NCBI GenBank assembly: GCA_009746045.1
Contig: RPFO01000310.1
Span: 1,946,142 to 2,010,141, forward strand
Length of the DNA stretch: 64,000 nt
DNA from: Mesostigma viride
Taxonomy: Eukaryota > Streptophyta > Mesostigmatophyceae > Mesostigmatales > Mesostigmataceae
Direction: 5' to 3'
The translations under genes and the position numbers were made by a program. Shown here piece by piece: positions 47,201-55,800 of the stretch; position 1 is the first letter of the stretch, and every line of letters begins with the position of its first letter. The notes below the pieces were generated by a model, which did not search any database, had not been told where the DNA came from, and saw only the letters and a program-made list of their open reading frames with translations.

Positions 47201-48754
47201 AATAATTGTGCTATATAAGAGAACATGGTATAAAGACTGAATAAATTCTGAATAAAAGAACCATTTTTCGGCTTCAATTCCTATCACCCTTAATTAAGAA
47301 AAAAGGAACAGACTGCGATATACGAGAATATGGACCACTGTTATAGAGGCATTGGTTTTTTGACCCGCACTGAGAGGACTGCCATTCCACTTGTTTGTGT
47401 TGAGGGGGATGGCTGTCACTCTTCACTATCGATAGGCGTTATATAGTCCCAGCAGTTTGTGACAGGACATGGACCATTCCTGTGGGGACCCACCGCTTTG
47501 CAACCTTTTGGGGTTGGATTAGGAAAATGCTGCCCCCCCTCTCCCAGCCCTCAGTGAGGACACATTGTAGATGAGGGGCACGGTTGTGGGATTCCTAACT
47601 GTATGTAGCTAACCAGTTGCCACAGATACATTGGGAAGGGATGGGGAGGGGGGCCGCTTTCTCCTCCACCTCGTCTTCCACCTCTTTTCTCATACAAGTA
47701 GAGAAATGTATATTTGTCTGCAGTGAACTGACGTCGATAAGTTATTTAGATACCACGCAGTACATGATGTAGATACGTTACTTACATACCCCGCAGCACA
47801 TGATGTAGATACGTTATTTACAGTAGTACCACGCAGTACGCTGTCGCATTGATAAAGACATGGTCTTGCTTACAATGTTCCTTTTAGTCTCATGCTCCAT
47901 TTTTTGCTGGCAAGATTGTAGCTTGCCTTGATCTGACCACCAATGTGTGACATGCGCATTGGCCGCGTCCAGTCCGGGCTACCCTCATACCCGAGCACGC
48001 ACCCTAATCAGCAACCAAGTATTCTGTTGCTGGTTTTGTAGACGGCCATGTGTGTAAATGTGTGGCTCGTATGCACACAGGGCCACATGCACAGCCAGGA
48101 GCTCAGATACCAGAGACCCTATCCTACTCAAACAGTGGATCTACAAGCCGATTCCCTGCCCTGTGTGTGTTACATTCACGCAGTGCCGCGTGTTGAGTCA
48201 GGAGTAGCCTTCAACATATGAGACCCTTCCATCTTTCGCGACGGCCTCACTCTCGTCCATCCTCTGAATCCGATATGTGCCCTGCGTGCGCCCACGGCTT
48301 GAAAGGGGCTGGTTTCCGTACATATAGGTGCAAAGCCGCGTGTCGAGCCAGGAGTACAGCTATAAGACCCTACTCATCTCACACCCTAGTTTTTATATTC
48401 GCCGCCGAATGCTGTGTGGTATCCATGTGCACAGGGCCGCGTGTCGAGCCAGGAGTACAGTCATAATACCCTATTCGTCTACTAACACCCTAGTTTTTTA
48501 TATTCCCGGCCGAATACTGTGTGGTCTCCATGCAGGGCCGCGTGTCGAGCCAGGAGTACAGCCGCATGCTCCCTCGTAGCTTCATGGAGAAGCGCGTGCG
48601 CGTCTACAGCGTGCGCTCTGACCCTGAGAGCGTCGCCCGCGTGCGGACGGCCTTTGAGCGCTACCAGAAGGAGGAGTTTGGCCAGCTTTTGCAGTCCGGT
48701 TGCACGCCGATCAAGGCGCTGATGCCAAGTGGCAGCAGTGGCGGTGGCGGTGGC

Positions 48755-48786
<32 letters not shown>

Positions 48787-48871
48787 TGGTCAGAGGGGCG
48801 CTGCGAATGGGCCAAATAAACGGGCGAGGCAGCTGCCGTTTCAAGAATCTATTCTAGAGTCGCCCGTCTAG
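44272..48871 (+). CDS. SAMHD1-like HD-domain dNTP triphosphohydrolase, copy 1; four exons
   Basis: Exons 44272-44436, 45627-46571, 46991-47158 and 48536-48871, all phase 0 and GT-AG, 1,614 nt, 537 aa. The family hydrolyses dNTPs to nucleoside and triphosphate. Metal and substrate residues are present: HSRKEH (R71, H74), LCHDWGHGPFSH (His-Asp 114-115), THEQM (H141) and [14 protein letters not shown] (D217, K218, Y221, D225). The start of the domain reads MDPVHGYVELPAEAWRFIDT, then QCQRLGDIK+QLGTTHLVYPGA. The C-terminal part has FMEKRVRVYSV and a Gly run (GSSGGGG..., about 17 Gly) before a basic QRGAANGPNKRARQLP tail. No N-terminal SAM domain is present, unlike human SAMHD1. The paralogue at 58511-49874 faces it. 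An isoform ending at alternative donors after exon 2 is possible. Confidence 0.9.
45158..45360 (+). repeat. Head echoes of SAMHD1-like gene 1 exon 2
   Basis: Exon 2 begins CCCAG|CAACTCGGCACGACTCACC. Two upstream copies in intron 1 read CCCAG|TAACTTAGCACGCCCTG (45158-45179) and ATCAG|TAGCTCAGCATGCCTG (45340-45360). Both are followed by TTTGTGTGTG-like sequence. Confidence 0.6.
46572..46795 (+). repeat. Tandem tail echoes of SAMHD1-like gene 1 exon 2, with donors every 45 bp
   Basis: The exon end GCGAGGTGTCCAACTACCC then AAAG|GTGAGG is repeated as a 45-bp unit. Donors follow 46571 (used here), 46616 and 46661, each AAAG|GTGAG. A fourth, degraded copy is at 46778-46795. The unit length is a multiple of 3, but a TGA at 46584-46586 (frame of exon 2) would stop any longer isoform. 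Confidence 0.75.
48081..48466 (+). repeat. Four head echoes of SAMHD1-like gene 1 exon 4
   Basis: Exon 4 starts CAG|GGCCGCGTGTCGAGCC then AGGAGTACAGC at 48536. Copies with their own AG lie at 48081, 48184, 48336 and 48435, roughly 100-150 bp apart. They become more similar toward the exon; the nearest is identical over about 28 nt. After the exon-like part each diverges into intron sequence containing CCCTAG and TTTTTATATTC. Confidence 0.8.
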
Positions 48872-49873
48872 ATTTGGTGGGCTGCAACCGCATGTGGCAT
48901 TGTAAATACCCAGCCAGCCGTGTATATTAGTTTATGGACGAAAATTTTTCGGCTGGGCCCTCAATAAGTAGTAGGTAGAAAGTGAATGATAGGTTAGACG
49001 TAGGATAGATACAATTCTTGGTTCCATCCACCTCAATGATGACCTGGTTACGTGCTCCGGGCGTGCTGTAGCCATTTGGGCGAGTCATGTGTCATTTTTT
49101 CAGCCAGGAGAATGTTGCATGCAATTTTTGTTTTGTTGATCTGTGCAAGATTCACGGGTGCAGAGTAGAGTTAAAGCCTGGTCCGAGTTGAATTGATATG
49201 CAAATTTGCCCACTTTGGTAGACATTATCGTTGAGACATCGTATGTAATTTGGTATACGCTTTCCATGCATGGAGCCTTTTTTATTTGATTGTTTGATTT
49301 TTAAATTTAATTTAATGCATGGAGCCTGCTGTGCATATTACAAGGTAGAGCTCTTCTTTCTCCTTCCAAGCCCTCAGCCCACGGCCATAATTGACGCAAT
49401 GCTTCGTGACACAAATGGTGTCAAGAAACTACGCATGGCCTTTTAGTTTAATGCATGTAATACTAGCTGTACAGATTTACTTCACCCATTTTACATACCT
49501 TGTTTTTCCCGCGTACCAGTAGGCGTCAGCATTTAGTTTACTATTTGCTGTTTACGGTCTGACATGATATACCTTTAAATGGTTAGAAAGCATCCCAAAG
49601 GGTGGCCGGTCCATGACAATTCCAACAGAGGGATATGAAAAATTTAAGATTGATAAAATTTAGTGTACACAGTCGGGTTGACTCACGGCATATCAGCGCT
49701 AGAGCCCCAGGACAACACCCCCACAAGCCCTTGCAAGGAAACTGGGCTAATCCATGAGACTGACACAGCACGTGTCCCTCCAGCTCAAGCCACCCACCCA
49801 CACGAAACGTAAGTGGCAGGGGAAAGAAGGCACCTTTTGCAACCACCTGCCCCTCCATATGCCAATGGTGCCA
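48872..49873. other. Intergenic region between the convergent SAMHD1-like genes
   Basis: About 1 kb without a gene. It includes both 3' UTRs and some A+T-rich stretches (49285-49320). Confidence 0.5.
48901..48905 (+). terminator. TGTAA polyadenylation signal of SAMHD1-like gene 1
   Basis: TGTAA begins 30 nt past the stop codon (48869-48871), the spacing usual for chlorophyte genes. Confidence 0.5.
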
Positions 49874-52800
49874 TTAGTTGTCGTAACACAGTTTCCGTTT
49901 CTTCGACACGTCGTCCAGCGTGACCGAGCGTGTCTGCCACGCGGCCTTGTGCGGCGTGTCTAGGATCCTGTGGAAACGTTTCTGCTGGAAATTCAAAAAC
50001 GCCGCCAGCACCTTGTGCGCATTCTCCGCACTCTTGCAATACACGCGCACCCGCCGCTCCAGAAAGTTGGTCGGCGCCATCGTGCGCACCTCGCAGTCCC
50101 TCAACCGGAACGCCCGCCCGGAGCCCTCAAAGAACTTGATCCTTTCCACCGGGTTGGCCTCCTTGAGCCCGTGGTGAATGGACGAGTTCTCAACGATGAT
50201 GTCCTCGGGCCGCAGGGTCCCATCGACCGTCTGGTGGCTTGTGATGTCCAGCTCGGTGACTTTCTTTGCGTGCATGGGCGCATCAGGGTCCCCCACGGGG
50301 GGCACCACGTACTTCCCCACACACTTATACAGGTCGCGCGTGCGCAGCCGTCGGATGATCGCGTTGACCTGCGGATCAACGGCCGTGGACCACTCGAGCT
50401 GTTTGAGAAGTGTGTCGTCGAGCTGCATGAACGCCGCGGGGCTGGTGATTTTCTCCTCCAGCTTGAGCACCGGGTTCGCTAGCAGAATCGCGTCGCGCAC
50501 CATGTACTCGCAGGCCTTGACGGTCTTGTGGGTGTAGATGCCGCGGAAGAGGCGGGCGCGCGACGTGAACAGGTCGCAGCAGGTGTCGTAGGCCTTGGAG
50601 CGGAAACAGAGCTCATCCTCTTGGACGCGGCAGTTGTACAGCAGGCTGGTGATTAAGATGGCGGACAACGTGCGTATAAGACCGCACAGGACAGGCTTGT
50701 GAGCTTCAAGAGGCATACGGCAGTTGTACAGCAAGCTCGGGAGGGCGATAGAAACGGCAGACAAAGTGCATGTTAGACAGCACAGGACAGGTTTGTGAGC
50801 AAAAGGCTTAAGGCGCCTTCCAGGCTTCTTACAGAGGCATGAGGCTTCTTCCAGACTTCTGGCCTGTGCTGGTTGTCTCTTGCATACGGCAGTTGTGCAG
50901 CAGGTTGGGGAGCCGGGTGGGAAGTATGAGAACGGCAGACATAGCACTTATTAGACAGAGGCACCTGGCAGTTGTACAGGTCAGGACGCACAAGGGGGGG
51001 GTCAAGGAGAAGCAGGCATGAGGCACAGACATAAACATACAGCAGTTGTCTAGAAGAAGGCTAATAAGAGGGGGGCGGAATAGAGAAGCAGGCACATGGC
51101 ATATTAGGCAGAGGCACGCGGCCATGGTACAGCAGGCTGGGAAGTGGCAGATGGAAGAACAAGGGGCAAAGATATAGGCATCAGGCAGGGTACAGTTTGC
51201 TGCGGGGGCATTGGCACAGGTGTCCTGTACAAATGCAGTGTTACGCGCCATGGCCATGCGAGTGTGTTCATGATCTACAAAATACGCAGCGGCAGAGGGC
51301 AGCTGTAGGGCAGGCTGTGTATAACAAGGGGGGCCTGCGACATGCGAGCAGGCTATGAGCAAGTACAAAAAGGAAGAAGGCAGCTGTAGGGCAGGCTGTG
51401 CACAACAAGGGGGGCCTGCGACACGCGAGCAGGCTATGAGCAAGTACAAAAAGGAAGAAGGCAGCTGTAGGGCAGGCTGTACATAAGAAGGGGGGCCTGC
51501 GACACGCGAGCAGGCTATGAGCAAGTACAAAAAGGAAGAAGGCAGCTGTGCGGCAGCCGGCAGGCACGGGAGACGGGGGAGTGAAGAAAAAGCAGGCATC
51601 AGGCATGGGCATAAAGCAGTTCTAGTTACATGCTAGTGGTAAAACTTACCTTAGCTTCTAATGCAGCCTCTCGGTCTTCTAGCCAAGAGGAGAGCAATCT
51701 GCCATTTTTCAGGTACAGCAGGCTGCTGGTCCCATGGTACAAAAGTTGTTTGTACCTGTGCATATTTAGAGGCCATGCGACGCCTCTACATGGCTAAGCG
51801 CTCAAGGTCCAGCTGTCCATATTTAGGAATCCTGTAAGAATGGAAAGGGGTCGTCTGTCCATCAGAAAGGGGTCAGATTCTGAAAACGTTGGCGCTGGCG
51901 TACTATGTGTCATTACATGCACCCAAATCTCGCACATGAATATACCAGCAAGACAAACGCAAGCGCCGGTAAAGAGGCTCACATTTTCTCGTTGAAGTTG
52001 ATCGGATAGCCACACGCCTGGCTGTCCCGCCGCACATAGTCCCATTTGTCCACATCGTTCCCGCTCTTTGGGTTGGCCACAATGTCCAGCAGGAAGGACT
52101 TTTCTGTCCGCCGGGCCACACTGGGCGCCGCGCCGTTGGCCAGCAGGTTCAGGTCGCCCTGGTTGTTGCTGGAGGGGCTGTTCGGTCCGTCACTGGCGCC
52201 CGTCTCGCTGGCCATGATGATGCGCTTGACCTGTAGGCATGCGAGTTAGAGAGGCGATCAAACAGCCAGTCATGGTCAACCATCACAGCGAACCATCATA
52301 GTTAGGCAAGCAAGTTGCAAGCATGCCAGTTGGATAGCAGGCAAACAAGACGCGAGCCATCATCATCGTCATCATCATCAACGAACGAACGATGTGCTTG
52401 ACCTGTGGATTAAGCACGTGAGGTGGGCGAGCGGAGAGCGGATCATCGAGGAACACACGATGCACTTGGCACATAGATCAGCAAGTTGCATGGGCAAGCA
52501 GACAGCTGTCAGGAACAGGTGCTGAGTCAGCAAGCAGCCGCAGTCCTGACCATGTCAGCGCTTGAGTGAAATGACAGTGACAAGCAGGCATGCTCCTGAA
52601 CATAAATCCAACATTTTTTCGGGAAAGTACTTATTATTACTATCCAACCATAAACCAGAGATGTAAAATGGGAAGAAGTATCAGCCAATCCACAAATGAG
52701 GGTATCCACGCGGTGGTGTGAGTGTGCCAGGTGATAGGGTTAATGTGGCGCCTTGTGTGACCACGGAAGCCAGTGGACCTCGGTCAACATTTTCAAACCC

Positions 52801-55800
52801 TTGTGAGGCTGTAGCCTTTAGCAAGTTGGCCCACTCTCGCAGTATCAACCCTACGAGTACTGAGTACCGTTGCACCTGCCTACTACCACCCAGGCGGAAA
52901 ACTACGGAAATATGCGGGTACTGACAATCACACATCGCCACCGGCAATGGGCCTCACTCAGACAGCGTATCCTTCAAACGCCTGGCAAAACACGACACGC
53001 TGATAGCCGTACTTGAAACTCATATTCCCAGCTGATTTGGCCCACTTGATCGGATGCCGAGGTCCACTACCCCAAATGGACTACGGCTGGAATCGAAATC
53101 CACAGGCACAGCACACCAACTGCAAGCCACTGACGCACAAGCCCACGCAAAACAGCCCAACCTTTTACTTTAATATCGCTCCGGAGGCGCAGGCTAAGAT
53201 GCGTTGGATTGCCAGGCAGGCCATGGCATGCCTTTCTCGAATCGTGGGGGGGGAAGAAGAAACAGTGAATGCAGCCTCGGGCAGGCATACCCTCCCTTCA
53301 TGACTCCACGCAAACAGTCCTTTACTTGCATATAGGACTGCATGCACGCTGCCGAAAGTAGTTATTGCCGTCTAAGTGCGCTGCCATCGATAGGCAGGCG
53401 CCCACCATGAAAAACTGCAGGAAAAAGTCATTCTAGATAACCCCCTCCCCCCTCCCCCCTCCCCCCTCCCCCTCCCCCTCCCCCCTCCCCCTCCCCCCTC
53501 CCCCCCTCCCCTCCCCCTCCCCCCTCCCCCTCCCCCTCCCCCCTCAACTCTTTACACCGTCACCACTAAACCCTTTCAATCAAGCCCCCCAGGTTTCGTT
53601 TACCTGCTCGGATACATCTACAGCAACATCGCCGAACCAGTATACTCTACACCTGCGGGTCAGGCTGCAAGGGGTAGCACACGTGTGCGGACGCCTTCTT
53701 ATAAAAAATACATGTGGCTTGAGGCAGCCAGCCATGATGGGGCTCACGTTTTCCCGCAGGGCACCTCTGTTCCGTTTACCTGCCTGGACGCATATGCGCA
53801 CCAGGCATCCCAGCGCTAGACTGACACAGCTAGACGGCAACCAGCTGGAGACCGGACATGGGAAAACCAGCTTGGAATGTGTCATTTATGTGGCCTCGCG
53901 CACACCCTCTTCCCAACAACAAGAACAGAAATCAATCTCAATCACCTGCTTCAAGCAGTCCTCCTTGTCGATGCCCTCTGGGTTGAGCCCCTTGTCATGG
54001 GACAGGTCGACATAGTTGGCATCGATCAGGTACTGCAGCATGTCCACCGACATCTGCTCGTGCTTGAAGCCCGAGCCTGGCGCGATCATGGGCAGGATCT
54101 CGCCGCAGAACACGTGGGAGAAGGGGCCGTGGCCCAGGTCGTGGCAGAGGCCTCCCAGGCGCACCGCGACCGTGTCGGCCACCTCCATGTCTAGCTCGGC
54201 TGTTGCGTGCGATGCGAGGGCAGGAAAAATAATAATAAATGAATAGATAGCACAATTCAGATGGATAGCAGCAGGAAGAGGAGGCTCATTGGCACACTCA
54301 GCAACGTCCATGTCTGGCTAGTTGTTGCAGGGGCACATAGAAGCAAGGCAGATATTTACAGAGCCCGCATGACCAGACGTCACTGACACAGCCAGTTTGG
54401 TCGATTGCATGTTCGGCCAGTGCCCCCGTCCCTAGCTCGGCTGGTGCATGGGACTCAGAAGCAGAGACATGTAGCACAGGTAGAAGAATGGGTGTATAGC
54501 GGCAAATCCAGTTGCACGCTCAGTAACACACTCAGCCAACCCCCTTGTCTATGCCACTCCCATGTCTATGCTACCCATGTCTAGCCAACCCCCATGCGAC
54601 AGCATGGGGGAAAAAAAGAATGACCGAATCAATAGCAGCGCGGTTCGTAAACAAAGGTTGACCGAATAAACGAAACAGTGCGGTCGGTAGATGCACTGAT
54701 GCAGCACAGCCACCTGGCTCAACGCGCACCGAGCATGTCCCTCACTAACTCTGCTGCGGCATGGGTAGAAGAATAGCAGGAATAATAGCACGAATAATAG
54801 CACGGTTCGATAACAAAAGGCAGCAGCAAAGGGGATGCCCAACGAAACCTGGGCCACCAGGGCCGGCTATTCATGGTAGGTGGGAAGGTTGCCAGTGGAC
54901 GTACCCCACCTTTGTGAATGGCACAGATGTGCCGGCATAGATGTGCCGGATGAGCTACTTGGACAGGTAGCTGACTGCCATGGTGATAATCCAAAAATAA
55001 TGATGCAGTCATTCACGCCTTAAGTTGGGCTGTCATGATTTATCCAGCAAAATAAACTACCCCAACGCGAATGACTCTACTCGCGCAGACACCATCATCC
55101 TGCCACACATGCTAAGGAGTTGTACTACGGCTTGGCAAGGGGCTGGTTTCCGCGCTTGTGGCATCCCTTCCTTCTTCCATTCGCGTGTATATGCAGGGTG
55201 ATTCTTTAACGTAGCTAGCCACCGCCATACCAAAGCCGGCATCCCAGACTTGCCATCATGCATACCGCCGGTCAAGGACAAACCAACCACGAAACGGTAC
55301 GGGTCACCCCTAAGTTTTACCTTGACGATATGGGCTACATTTATTTGTCATCGCGGTCACCTATCTGGTTCGCATAGACATGCTGGATGACTTTATCGGG
55401 CAGGCAGCTAGCCGCCACATGCTCGAAACAGAAACTCTAGCTCTGCCGAAATGTCTATTAACGTTCTAAACCCCGCCTTAATGATTCGCAAAATCTGTGC
55501 TAAATGAGTCTGTTGGACAAACGGCCCACACAAGGTGCATCATGACTAAAACTTGTTGGACAAACGACCCACACAAGGTGCATCATGACTAAAACTTGTT
55601 GGACAAACGACCCACACAAGGTGCATCATGACTAAAACTTGTTGGACAAACGGCCCACACAAGGTGCATCATGACTAAAACTTGTTGGACAAACGACCCA
55701 CACAAGGTGCATCATGACTAGCACTTGTTGGACAAACGGCCCACACAAGGTGCATCATGACTAAAACTTGTTGGACAAACGACCCACACAAGGTGCATCA

